Source of the DNA: Oleispira sp.
GTDB taxonomy: Bacteria; Pseudomonadota; Gammaproteobacteria; Pseudomonadales; Oceanobacteraceae
Length of the DNA stretch: 34,102 bases
Assembly: GCA_002708475.1 (NCBI GenBank)
Contig: PAOL01000056.1
Span: forward strand, 19,135-53,236
Direction of reading: 5' to 3'
Part shown: piece by piece, positions 15,148-23,450 of the stretch
How the letters are laid out: the number at the start of each line of letters is the position of its first letter
Numbering within the stretch: position 1 is the stretch's first letter
The notes under the pieces: generated by a model
Told to the model about the DNA's origin: nothing
The model's input: only the letters and a program-made list of their open reading frames with translations
Databases searched by the model: none
Translations under genes and position numbers: made by a program

Positions 15148-18100
15148 ATGAAATCCAAATTCGCACCATCCTTATTCGGTGCTATCTCGTTTGTATCCGT
15201 TCTAACTGCTGGTTTATCTGTTATGCAAGTGAATGCAGGTGAAACAGTTTTCTATGTTACCGAAGACGGAAATCCTGTCAGTGATTTAGCCATTACAGTC
15301 GATGGCAACAAAAAATTAGTTCGCAGCAATGGCTTTATCAGCTTTGATGTTAAAGCGGGTACCCACCAAGTTGAGTTTAGTCAATTAGGTGAATGGGCTG
15401 GTGATGCTGAGTTCACAACGACAGATAACCAAAATGCTGAAATTCAGGTCGAATTAGTTGGTGGAGAAGCTTTAGCAGAAGTAAATGTTTTTGCTGAAGA
15501 TGAAATTGCTGCAGGAACATTATCTGGATATTTAATTTCAGAAGAAACCGGCTCTGGTATTGTTGGTGCGACTGTTAGTCTATCTAAAGAGTTAACTGTT
15601 TTAACCAATCAGCAAGGGTATTTTGAATTTGAAGTTCCTCGCGGGTCTTATGAAGTGATGATTGACCATAAGGAATATGGTCAGAAGAAAATTAGAAACC
15701 TTAGAGTGCTTGCCAACGTTGCGACAGAAGTGAATGTTGACTTGAGTATGTCGGGTGATGGCGTTATTGAAGAAGTGGTTGCTATTGGCACATACGTAGC
15801 TGATACGGTTACTGCGCAAGAGCGAGATTCAAGTGCAGTTTTAGATGCAATTGGTAATGAACAGTTTTCACGTTTTGGTGATTCAAATGCTGCCTCTGCA
15901 TTAAAGCGAGTATCGGGTGTCACTATTGCTGACGGTAAGTATGCCGTTGTTCGTGGTTTGAACGAACGGTATACGACCGTGACATTTAATGGTGCTAATT
16001 TACCATCTCCTGACCCAAGTCGTCGTGTTGTTCCGTTGGATATCTTTCCATCAGGTTTGATCTCTGGAATAAATGTTCAAAAAAGTGCCACAGCAGATAG
16101 ATTTTCAGATTCTGCTGGAGCAAATATTGATATTTTATCTAAAGAAGCACCTGATGCATTTAGTGGAAAATTAAAAGCGAGTATCGGATTTGTTGATGGC
16201 TTAACGGGAACTTCTCGGGACCTACAGACAACTTCTGGAACTGAAATATTAGGCTTCGGATCTGATGATCGAGCGCTATCTTCGCAAGCAAAATCATTGT
16301 CAAATGCTGATAATAAAGTAGCCACAGGTAGCGATGCAGCAAATTTAGTAGACTTATCTCAATTAGAAACTGAGAAGCAAAACATTCGCCCTGATATGAG
16401 CTTAGAGCTTTCTATTGGCGATATGATTGCTGAAACGGATTCTGGGTTCTTTACCTATAAATGGACTGGTAAATATTCAAATGAATGGAATCTTGAGGAG
16501 TCAGATAGAGCAACTTATGAGGCTGTAGGTAATGGCGATATTCAAGAAGCAGATGAATATATCTACGAAAGGGTTACCAATGACATTACTCTGGCAACAG
16601 GTTTAAGTTTATCTTATCAGGGTGAAGATACCAATTTATATTCTAATAGCATGATGCTGCGCCAAACTCAAAATGATAATGTTTTGACTAAAGGTATTCG
16701 AGGAGAGAACAGAGATTTTATAATTGAAAAAGATTATTCCTGGAGAGAGCGTGAGTTCTTAATGCAGCAATTTGTTGGTGAACATTATTTCTCTATGGAA
16801 TCATTTTTCGGGTTAGAAACTGATTTAGATTGGGCCTTAACTGTTTCGCAAGCATCTTTGGATTCACCAGATAGCCGTTCTTATGAATTTGTGGGTCCTT
16901 CAGGTATTGCGACTGATGAAACGTTTAATCCATTAGCCGTTGACTATACCAGTGTGAGTGATTTGTCAGAAGAAAATGACCCAACGCGTGAATTTTCAGA
17001 GTTAACTGATGACTCAACAGATTTTTATCTAAAAGGAAATACCTTACTTGTATCTGCGGATGATTATGAAATAAGAACAAAATTTGGACTTTCAACATTC
17101 AGTCGTAAACGTGTAGCCGATAATTATACGTATCAATATGAGCTTGCAACCGCTAATGACGAGTTACCTACTGCGCTTAACGATATTCAGATAATTTCAG
17201 ATATCTTGACTGAAGATGCATTTTTAAATGGTATTTATAACGCAAAATCAAATACAAATTATGAAAATTCATATGAAGGAACTTGGGATTACACCGCTTT
17301 CTTTATTCAGCCTAAATTTGAAATTTATGACTTAATTAGTGCAGAAGTTGGACTGCGTTTAGAAGATTCTGATATGTCTTTAGAAACAAAAGAAAACCCT
17401 AGCACAGGAAGTAATGTTACTGCTGATGTGACTGACAATGATGCGTATACATCATTGAACGTTACTTATCACATGCTTGAAGATGTACAAGCTCGATTTG
17501 CTTACTACAACTCTATTAATCGTCCTGATTTTAGGGAAGTGGCTCCTGCTCAATTTACTGATCCCGTGTCAGGTGATTTATATCAGGGTAACCCAGTTTT
17601 AGAGTCTTCTACGATAGATAATTTAGATGTTCGATTTGAATATTATATGTCGGATAACGAAAGTATTACTGCAGCTGTTTTTAGAAAAGATTTTACCGAT
17701 ATTATTGAAAGAACAGTCAGTATTGTATCGGGAAGCAGCAATAGTACCATCTACCGTTATGATAATGGTGGAGATGCATTTGCCCAAGGTATTGAACTTA
17801 GTTTTGCAAAAGATATTTCGTTTGATAATGATTTTGTCGGTTTAAAAGTATCAGGTAATACGTCATTTATTGATTCAGAAGTAGAAGAGTTAAATGCTTC
17901 TGGCAATGTTTCGGCGACACGCCAGATGCAAGGTCAGCCTGATATGTTGGCCAACCTTCAATTAGAAGCTGATGAGCTGGAGTCTGGTCGAGAGTACACC
18001 CTGGTTTTAAATTATACCGGTGAAAGTTTAGATAGCGTTTCTGCGAGTGAAGCTCTACCAGATTTCATGAAGGCCAGTCGTACTGTATTGGATGTGAGTT

Positions 18101-18252
18101 TTAAACAACCGATTATTTATGATGAGCTAGAAGTTAAAGCAACGATAAAGAATATTACGAATAGCGAAGTATTAATTGAGCAGGGTGGTCGTATGATTAA
18201 AAAATATAAACCAGGTTCAGAATTTAAATTGGGTTTTACATACAATTTTTAA
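15148..18252 (+). CDS. TonB-dependent outer-membrane receptor with N-terminal carboxypeptidase-regulatory-like domains
   Basis: The 1034-aa product is an outer-membrane transporter energised by TonB. After a signal peptide (residues 1 to about 31) come two Ig/transthyretin-like segments, about 32-108 and 125-203. The second is a clear carboxypeptidase-D-regulatory-like fold (G-Y-L-I-S-E-E-T-G-S-G-I-V-G-A-T-V). A TonB-box-like E-E-V-V-A-I-G lies at 208-214. The plug (about 220-330) has A-S-A-L-K-R-V-S-G-V-T-I and V-R-G-L-N-E-R-Y. A beta-barrel ends in the usual terminal aromatic, G-F-T-Y-N-F. A strong ribosome binding site (GGGGTAAG) precedes the ATG. Pho boxes upstream, the lipoprotein gene downstream and the TonB operon beyond suggest uptake of a phosphorus source, but the substrate cannot be read from sequence. 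Many barrel Asp/Glu residues are visible. Confidence 0.93.
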   Translation: MKSKFAPSLFGAISFVSVLTAGLSVMQVNAGETVFYVTEDGNPVSDLAITVDGNKKLVRSNGFISFDVKAGTHQVEFSQLGEWAGDAEFTTTDNQNAEIQVELVGGEALAEVNVFAEDEIAAGTLSGYLISEETGSGIVGATVSLSKELTVLTNQQGYFEFEVPRGSYEVMIDHKEYGQKKIRNLRVLANVATEVNVDLSMSGDGVIEEVVAIGTYVADTVTAQERDSSAVLDAIGNEQFSRFGDSNAASALKRVSGVTIADGKYAVVRGLNERYTTVTFNGANLPSPDPSRRVVPLDIFPSGLISGINVQKSATADRFSDSAGANIDILSKEAPDAFSGKLKASIGFVDGLTGTSRDLQTTSGTEILGFGSDDRALSSQAKSLSNADNKVATGSDAANLVDLSQLETEKQNIRPDMSLELSIGDMIAETDSGFFTYKWTGKYSNEWNLEESDRATYEAVGNGDIQEADEYIYERVTNDITLATGLSLSYQGEDTNLYSNSMMLRQTQNDNVLTKGIRGENRDFIIEKDYSWREREFLMQQFVGEHYFSMESFFGLETDLDWALTVSQASLDSPDSRSYEFVGPSGIATDETFNPLAVDYTSVSDLSEENDPTREFSELTDDSTDFYLKGNTLLVSADDYEIRTKFGLSTFSRKRVADNYTYQYELATANDELPTALNDIQIISDILTEDAFLNGIYNAKSNTNYENSYEGTWDYTAFFIQPKFEIYDLISAEVGLRLEDSDMSLETKENPSTGSNVTADVTDNDAYTSLNVTYHMLEDVQARFAYYNSINRPDFREVAPAQFTDPVSGDLYQGNPVLESSTIDNLDVRFEYYMSDNESITAAVFRKDFTDIIERTVSIVSGSSNSTIYRYDNGGDAFAQGIELSFAKDISFDNDFVGLKVSGNTSFIDSEVEELNASGNVSATRQMQGQPDMLANLQLEADELESGREYTLVLNYTGESLDSVSASEALPDFMKASRTVLDVSFKQPIIYDELEVKATIKNITNSEVLIEQGGRMIKKYKPGSEFKLGFTYNF

Positions 18253-18265
18253 TAATAAATTTTGT

Positions 18266-18283
18266 TTGTCACATAATTGTAAT
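18266..18283 (+). promoter_or_regulatory. Pho box upstream of the beta-helix lipoprotein
   Basis: TTGTCAC (18266-18272), four bases, then TTGTAAT (18277-18283) gives the 11-base PhoB spacing. A -10-like CATAAA begins 9 bases downstream (18292). It lies 13 bases after the receptor stop, so the lipoprotein can be transcribed independently of the receptor. It is a single pair and so weaker than the arrays in front of the receptor and the TonB operon. Confidence 0.6.
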
Positions 18284-18351
18284 TATTAAACCATAAACTA
18301 AGTTCAGTCATAAAAAACAGTGACCTTTTCTAAATAAATAGAGAGAGAATT

Positions 18352-19932
18352 ATGAATAACAAATTTTTACTTAAGAATCTTTCAGTAGCCATCATAGCAG
18401 CAGGCCTAGCGGCATGTGGTGGAAGTAGCAGTAGCAGCAGTAGTGATGATACGACTACAGCAGCTACCTCAGCTAACTTAAGTTCAAATCCAGCATTTGC
18501 TTTTGATAATACAGATTACGCTGGTGCAGTAGAATCAGGTTCAAGTAACTGGTGGGATTTCGCGATTGCTGGAACAGTTCCAACAACTCCTGAAACAACG
18601 CCTTATGCTACCGCATCTGGTGCTGGTTCAACTGGTTTTGAATCAGATGTTGATTTCACTGATGTTTCCTACAGTGCAGCAGCAATTACTCCTGCGACTG
18701 AATGTCCTGCTGCAGAAGACTCTAACTACAGCATCGTAGATTCTAGTGAAACTTATGTGATGGATGGTAAAACATTCAAAGTTTGTAGTGTTACAGGTTC
18801 TATCTACAAAGATGAAACTTTCTCGAATGATATTGTTTGGTCATTTGATGGTCGTGTAAACGTTGGTAATGGTAACCGTGAGCTGACTGCTAGTGATAAT
18901 GTGGTTTATGACGTAACGTTAACCGTTGAAGCAGGTACAGTTTTCCGTAGTGAAAGTGGTTCTTCTTTGGTTGTTACTCGTGGTTCTAACATTCAGGCGA
19001 TCGGTACTGAAACTCAGCCAATTATTATGTGGGCTGAAGGCGATGACGATTTCAATGATCGTGGTGCTTGGGGTGGTTTAGTTTTGCAGGGCTACGCATA
19101 CAACAATAATTGTGGCGACCCAACTAACCAAACTTACTGCAACATAAGTGGTGAAGGTGCTTCTGGTTACTTCGGTGGTTTTGATAACTCAGATAGCTCG
19201 GGTACTTTACAGTATGTAATTGTTGCTGAAGCTGGTTCTGAGCTTTCTAGTGGTGATGAGCTTAACGGTGTTGGCTTCATGGGTGTTGGTTACGGCACTA
19301 CGATCGATTATGTTCAAGTTCACCAGAATGATGATGATGGTGTTGAGTTCTTTGGTGGAGCAGTTGATGCTAAGCACTTAGTGTTAACTTCTAACAAAGA
19401 TGATGATATCGATTGGGATGAAGGCTATGTTGGTAATATTCAATATGGTGTTATTGTAAAAACATCTTCAAGCTCAGGCACTCGTCATGCATTTGAATTG
19501 GATACAGCGGGTGATGCTGCTGAAAGTGCATACCAAGAATCTAACCCAACGGTTGCTAACGTAACAGCTTTAGCTTTGCTTGAAGATGCAGAAGTAACAG
19601 ATGGCGTTGATACTTTAGCGGGTGATGCAATTCACTTGAAAAAAGGTTCTGAAGGTCGTTTCTACAACATTCTATTGTTGGGTGACTTCAATAACTGTGT
19701 AAGTATCGAAGATACTACTAACTACACGACTACTGAAAATGCAAATGCATCATTCGTTAATGTGTATGGTGACTGCATGAATACATCATCAATTCCTACT
19801 GAATTCACATTGAATGACGTAAATTTTGATGCTGCTTACAATGGTGTTGATGCTGAAACAGCTGAAACTAACGTGCCAGCACTGACTGCTCCAACAATTG
19901 CTTCAGAAGAAGTTGATGGTTCAGCAAACTAA
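18352..19932 (+). CDS. Surface lipoprotein, predicted right-handed beta-helix
   Basis: The 526-aa product has a lipoprotein signal with L-A-A-C, lipidated Cys at residue 22, then G-G and a seven-residue Ser run. Gly at +2 predicts outer-membrane sorting. From about residue 140 to 440 the sequence has beta-helix-like strands: L-T-V-E-A-G-T-V-F, L-V-V-T-R-G-S-N-I-Q-A-I-G-T and W-G-G-L-V-L-Q-G, as in pectate-lyase-like solenoids. Asp-rich turns (D-D-D-G-V-E-F-F, D-D-D-I-D-W-D) may bind Ca2+. Codon use is skewed to CGT, AAC, TTC and TAC, unlike the neighbouring receptor gene, suggesting high expression. An immediate receptor partner (99 bases upstream) and its own Pho box suggest a SusD-like or substrate-capturing lipoprotein. 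No known enzyme motif is seen. Confidence 0.82.
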   Translation: MNNKFLLKNLSVAIIAAGLAACGGSSSSSSSDDTTTAATSANLSSNPAFAFDNTDYAGAVESGSSNWWDFAIAGTVPTTPETTPYATASGAGSTGFESDVDFTDVSYSAAAITPATECPAAEDSNYSIVDSSETYVMDGKTFKVCSVTGSIYKDETFSNDIVWSFDGRVNVGNGNRELTASDNVVYDVTLTVEAGTVFRSESGSSLVVTRGSNIQAIGTETQPIIMWAEGDDDFNDRGAWGGLVLQGYAYNNNCGDPTNQTYCNISGEGASGYFGGFDNSDSSGTLQYVIVAEAGSELSSGDELNGVGFMGVGYGTTIDYVQVHQNDDDGVEFFGGAVDAKHLVLTSNKDDDIDWDEGYVGNIQYGVIVKTSSSSGTRHAFELDTAGDAAESAYQESNPTVANVTALALLEDAEVTDGVDTLAGDAIHLKKGSEGRFYNILLLGDFNNCVSIEDTTNYTTTENANASFVNVYGDCMNTSSIPTEFTLNDVNFDAAYNGVDAETAETNVPALTAPTIASEEVDGSAN

Positions 19933-19953
19933 TCTACCAATTAATTGGTAGAT
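19932..19953. repeat. 22-base perfect palindrome overlapping the lipoprotein stop
   Basis: Arms of 11 bases (ATCTACCAATT and its exact complement) meet with no loop, starting on the last base of the TAA stop. It lies 6 bases before the main terminator hairpin. It could form a cruciform or hairpin that protects the 3' end of an abundant mRNA, or bind a dimeric regulator. It is seen directly; its role is unknown. Confidence 0.6.
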
Positions 19954-19959
19954 CTTAAG

Positions 19960-19992
19960 AGCCCGCTATCTTTTCAGATAGCGGGCTTTTTT
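19960..19992 (+). terminator. Strong Rho-independent terminator
   Basis: A perfect 12-base stem (AGCCCGCTATCT at 19960-19971 and its complement at 19976-19987) with loop TTTC ends in six T. It separates the receptor/lipoprotein genes from the TonB operon, which therefore needs the promoter at about 20016-20108. Confidence 0.93.
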
Positions 19993-20015
19993 ATTGCGTG
20001 TAGAAATGTATTGAA

Positions 20016-20108
20016 CTGTCATTTTTCTGAAACCATTCTGACATTATTTAGCAACTAAATTGTAATCTTTTAAATGCTGTAACCTTCTTGTCATATTCCT
20101 GATATATC
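20016..20108 (+). promoter_or_regulatory. Extended Pho-box array and promoter of the TonB operon
   Basis: Seven-base units at exact 11-base steps start at 20016 (CTGTCAT), 20027 (CTGAAAC), 20038 (CTGACAT), 20049 (TAGCAAC) and 20060 (TTGTAAT). A second in-phase pair is at 20077 (CTGTAAC) and 20088 (TTGTCAT). The second pair is followed 8 bases later by a -10-like TATATC (20103-20108), the usual arrangement of a PhoB-activated promoter. The fourth unit of the upstream run is poor. The start codon of the first gene is at 20186. Confidence 0.75.
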
Positions 20109-20185
20109 TTGTTTCTATTAAATTAACAGTGGGTCACTTATGAATGAGTGGCTTGTATTTTTAGATTCGAAACGGTGATTATGCA

Positions 20186-21034
20186 ATGCGTACTCAACAT
20201 ACATCTGTAAAAACAAAATTTTTAAAGAGTAGCATCGCAGCTATTCTTCTTACTTCGGGAGCCTTATTCACAGCCCCTTCCGCCTGGTCATCCGATACAG
20301 CGTTAACATCTGTATTAGAAAAGGGTGAACAACGTGCCGATAAAGCGGTTAAATCACAACTTAAAATAGACTCTATCGATGCTGATATTCGTGGTGCTGA
20401 GCGTGAATATCGAGGTGTTAGCAAAGAGGTAGAAGGTCTTGAAGTTTATATCAAACAATTGAATAAGCAGCTAGCCGCTCAAGAGTCTGAAAAAACAGAT
20501 ATTGAAAACAGCATTCGCCAAGTCACTTTAATTGAACGTCAAATCACACCTTTAATGCTACGTATGATTGATGCGTTAGATCGTTTTGTTTCAGCCGATA
20601 TTCCATTCCAGAAAACAGAGCGAATGGCTAGAGTTGAGATGCTAAAAGATTTAATGGGTCGTTCAGACGTTACTGTGGCTGAAAAGTACCGAAAAGTAAT
20701 GGATGCCTATCAAAAAGAAATGGATTATGGGCGAACGATTAAAACCTATCGCAGCACAATCAATCTTGCAGGAACAGAACGTGAAGTGGATTTTTTACGT
20801 GTCGGTCGCCTAAGTTTAATGTTTCTATCTTTAGATGGTGAAAGCTTGGGTATTTGGGATCAACAAAGTAAAGAGTGGGAGCCACTAGAGGGCGACTATA
20901 AGGGTAAATTAATTGGTGCTTTACGTATTGCGCGTGAACAGGCAGCGCCTAGTCTTATGAAAATTCCTGTTGCAGCTCCATCAAAATCTACTTTCACACC
21001 TAACTCCAATGTTGCTTATGGGGAAGTTAAATAA
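20186..21034 (+). CDS. DUF3450 family periplasmic coiled-coil protein
   Basis: The 282-aa product has a signal peptide (residues 1 to about 34, ending S-A-W-S). A long predicted coiled coil follows (about 45-115, with regularly spaced Leu/Ile and many Glu/Lys/Gln). The second half is conserved-looking, with F-L-R-V-G-R-L-S-L-M-F-L-S-L-D and then W-D. This matches DUF3450, found as the first gene of TtpC-type TonB clusters in marine gammaproteobacteria. Its role is not settled; periplasmic interaction with the TtpC N-terminal domain is plausible. Its TAA overlaps the next ATG by one base (TAATG), implying translational coupling. The Pho-box array 92 bases upstream is its likely promoter. Confidence 0.88.
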   Translation: MRTQHTSVKTKFLKSSIAAILLTSGALFTAPSAWSSDTALTSVLEKGEQRADKAVKSQLKIDSIDADIRGAEREYRGVSKEVEGLEVYIKQLNKQLAAQESEKTDIENSIRQVTLIERQITPLMLRMIDALDRFVSADIPFQKTERMARVEMLKDLMGRSDVTVAEKYRKVMDAYQKEMDYGRTIKTYRSTINLAGTEREVDFLRVGRLSLMFLSLDGESLGIWDQQSKEWEPLEGDYKGKLIGALRIAREQAAPSLMKIPVAAPSKSTFTPNSNVAYGEVK

Positions 21035-22479
21035 TGAACACTCTATCTACGTTTAAAACGGTTAATAAAGCTAAAAAAATCGCGTTAGGTTTATGCATCA
21101 GTTTTACCGCATCGGTTGCTTCAATAGTACCTGCTCATGCAAATCAAGACATTGATGTTGATTCGTTACTGAATTTAGTTAAACAAGGTCAGGCGCGTGA
21201 TGATAGTGAGTTTAATTCTCGCATACAGCGCTTTAATACGAATAAGCAGCAACAAGAAAAAATGCTGCTTCAAGCAAAAAATAAACGTACTTCTCTTGAA
21301 AATGAAAGTGAAGAAAAAGAAGCGAGTTTTGCAAAGAATGAAACAGATCTTGCAGATGCACAAGAACGTTTAACTAACCGTTTAGGTAGTCTAAAAGAAT
21401 TGTTTGGTGTTCTTCAGCAAGTTGCTGGTGATAGCAAGGGGATTTTTGAAGGTTCATTAATTACTTCAGAATTGAATGAAAATTCTTCAACAGCAGGGCG
21501 TGAAATCTTCTTAGAAGATTTAATTAAGACAGCCGGTTCAAGTTCTAAGTTGCCTTCAATAGAAGAATTAGAACAGCTTTGGTTTGAAATGCAGCGTGAA
21601 ATGACCATGTCGGGTAAGGTTTCTAGCTATCAAGCGGATGTGGTTTTGCCAACGGGTGATACTGTTAAGAAGCAAGTAGTTCGACTAGGTAGCTTCAACG
21701 CCGTTGCCGATGGAAACTATCTTACTTTTGATTTGGAATCTCAGAAATTAGTAGAACTAGCAGCCCAACCAGGTAATCGATATAACGGCCCAGCGGCTGA
21801 TTTAGAATCAGCTGAAATGAAGGAAGGTAAAACAAACTTTACAGGGTTTTGGATCGATCCTTCTCGTGGCCAGTTATTAAAAATCATGGGGCAGTCTGCT
21901 GGCTTAGGCGAACGTATTGATCAAGGTGGAGTTGTTGGCTATATCATTCTGTCTCTGGCTGTTATCGGTGTGTTATTAGCAATTTGGAGAATGATTAAGT
22001 TAACAGCTGAAACAGCGCGTATGAAGAAACAAATGAACTCAGATGTTGCGAGTGATGATAATGCGTTAGGTCGTGTTATGAAGGTTTATCAGAAAAATGG
22101 CGATGCTGATGTTGAAACGTTAGAGCTTCATTTAAGTGAGGCAATTTCTTCAGAAGTACCTAGCCTAACTCGTGGCGTTAACTGGATCAAAATCATCTCT
22201 GTTGTTGCACCGCTATTAGGATTGTTGGGAACGGTAACTGGGATGATTGATGTATTCGAAACTATGTCGTTATTCGGAACAGGAGACCCTAAGTTAATGG
22301 CCGGTGGTATTTCACAAGCCTTGATTACAACGGTGTTAGGCCTTGTTGCAGCGATTCCTTGTGTATTTCTTCATACCATGACTAATAATCGCAGCCGAGC
22401 TTTGATTACGATTTTAGAAGAACGCGCGACGGGGATTCTTGCGCGTAAATCAGAACAGCTATCACTAGCGAAGGCTTAA
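21034..22479 (+). CDS. ttpC: TtpC-like MotA/TolQ/ExbB proton-channel protein with long periplasmic domain
   Basis: The 481-aa product is a fused-type ExbB homologue, part of the TonB2 complex in Vibrio (TtpC). It has a cleavable signal peptide (residues 1-36, ending A-H-A). A periplasmic coiled coil (about 40-115) and a globular part reach to about residue 295. The MotA/TolQ/ExbB domain then has TM1 at about 299-320, TM2 at about 386-408 containing L-G-L-L-G-T-V-T-G-M-I, and TM3 at about 425-447. It overlaps the DUF3450 stop, has a GGGGAAG ribosome binding site, and precedes a conventional ExbB by 5 bases. The long N-terminus distinguishes it from plain ExbB. The symbol is used for the family. 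Confidence 0.92.
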   Translation: MNTLSTFKTVNKAKKIALGLCISFTASVASIVPAHANQDIDVDSLLNLVKQGQARDDSEFNSRIQRFNTNKQQQEKMLLQAKNKRTSLENESEEKEASFAKNETDLADAQERLTNRLGSLKELFGVLQQVAGDSKGIFEGSLITSELNENSSTAGREIFLEDLIKTAGSSSKLPSIEELEQLWFEMQREMTMSGKVSSYQADVVLPTGDTVKKQVVRLGSFNAVADGNYLTFDLESQKLVELAAQPGNRYNGPAADLESAEMKEGKTNFTGFWIDPSRGQLLKIMGQSAGLGERIDQGGVVGYIILSLAVIGVLLAIWRMIKLTAETARMKKQMNSDVASDDNALGRVMKVYQKNGDADVETLELHLSEAISSEVPSLTRGVNWIKIISVVAPLLGLLGTVTGMIDVFETMSLFGTGDPKLMAGGISQALITTVLGLVAAIPCVFLHTMTNNRSRALITILEERATGILARKSEQLSLAKA

Positions 22480-22484
22480 TCGAT

Positions 22485-23003
22485 ATGTTTACTGCTATAG
22501 ATCAGGTTACTTTATTTATGGAGCGTGGCGGCGATGTATTGTATGCCTTGCTGTTAGTGATCTTCTTATTATGGCTTTTCATTTTAGAGCGCATCGCGTT
22601 TTTCTCTTTCACATATCGCCCGCAGCTTAAACAAGCTGTTGGCGAGTGGGAAGGGCGAAAAGAACGCACTTCATGGCATGCGCACCAAGTTAGAGAAGAT
22701 CTAACGAGCCAAGTAAGAATGGCGTTAGAAACGAATATGACAACGATTAAAATGTTGGTCGGTCTATGTCCTTTGTTTGGTTTGTTAGGCACGGTAACGG
22801 GCATGATCGAAGTATTCGATATCATGGCTTTTCTTGGTAGTGGTAGCCCTAAGGCAATGGCTTCTGGAATTTCAAAGGCAACTATTCCCACAATGGCGGG
22901 CATGGTTGGCGCGATAACCGGTGTATTTGCTTTGTCGTTATTACAACGTTATATCCAACGCCAAAAAGCTCAGCTTGAAGATAAAATGACGTTTGACCAT
23001 TAG
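22485..23003 (+). CDS. exbB: ExbB-type proton channel subunit
   Basis: The 172-aa product is an inner-membrane MotA/TolQ/ExbB protein that helps convert the proton gradient into TonB movement. TM1 is at about 15-36 (L-L-L-V-I-F-L-L-W-L-F-I). TM2 is at about 87-110 with G-L-L-G-T-V-T-G-M-I-E-V-F, and TM3 at about 130-152. It is shorter than E. coli ExbB (244 aa), which is usual for the ExbB2 type partnered with TtpC. It lies 5 bases after ttpC and 35 bases before exbD. Confidence 0.93.
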   Translation: MFTAIDQVTLFMERGGDVLYALLLVIFLLWLFILERIAFFSFTYRPQLKQAVGEWEGRKERTSWHAHQVREDLTSQVRMALETNMTTIKMLVGLCPLFGLLGTVTGMIEVFDIMAFLGSGSPKAMASGISKATIPTMAGMVGAITGVFALSLLQRYIQRQKAQLEDKMTFDH

Positions 23004-23038
23004 ATTATTGTTTTGAAAATTTAAAAGAGGGTAAAGGT

Positions 23039-23449
23039 ATGAGACGCGGATTCTCAAACTTGGCAGCACAGACAGAAGAAGATGGTATTGATATCACACC
23101 AATGCTCGATGTTGTTTTTATTATGTTAATTTTCTTTATTGTTACGGCATCGTTTGTAAAAGAATCGGGCATTGAAGTTAATCGTCCTGATGCAAGTACT
23201 TCAAGTGCTAAACCAAAAGCCAGTATTTTGGTTGCAATTAATGATCTAGGTGAAATTTGGATCAATAAACGAAAAATTGATGAAGGCCAAGTACGAGCTA
23301 ATATTGAACGCCTGCACGCAGAAAACCCACAAGGTACGGTGGTTATTCAAGCAGACGAAGAAGCAAAAACTAAAACGTTGGTTGCAGTAATGGATGCTGC
23401 AAGAGAAGCTGGCGTTGTTGATGTATCCCTGGCTACAGAGAAGAAATAG
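23039..23449 (+). CDS. exbD: ExbD-type energy-transducing subunit
   Basis: The 136-aa product is a single-pass inner-membrane protein. The proton-relay Asp is at residue 24 in I-T-P-M-L-D-V-V-F at the start of its membrane helix (about 20-42), and a periplasmic ExbD/TolR domain follows. The ATG at 23039 has a strong AGAGGG/AAGG ribosome binding site. Its TAG is followed one base later by the tonB ATG. It is complete and normal in length. Confidence 0.94.
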   Translation: MRRGFSNLAAQTEEDGIDITPMLDVVFIMLIFFIVTASFVKESGIEVNRPDASTSSAKPKASILVAINDLGEIWINKRKIDEGQVRANIERLHAENPQGTVVIQADEEAKTKTLVAVMDAAREAGVVDVSLATEKK

Positions 23450-23450
23450 C

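Noticed and set aside
18424-18444. AGC/AGT run in the lipoprotein gene as a phase-variable repeat.
   Set aside because: It is a mixed triplet run that codes for Ser after the lipidated Cys. Slippage would not shift the frame, and Ser linkers are usual in such lipoproteins.
23394-23450. A longer tonB starting at 23394.
   Set aside because: That start lies deep in exbD. The ATG at 23451, one base after the exbD stop, fits the operon and gives a normal TonB N-terminus.
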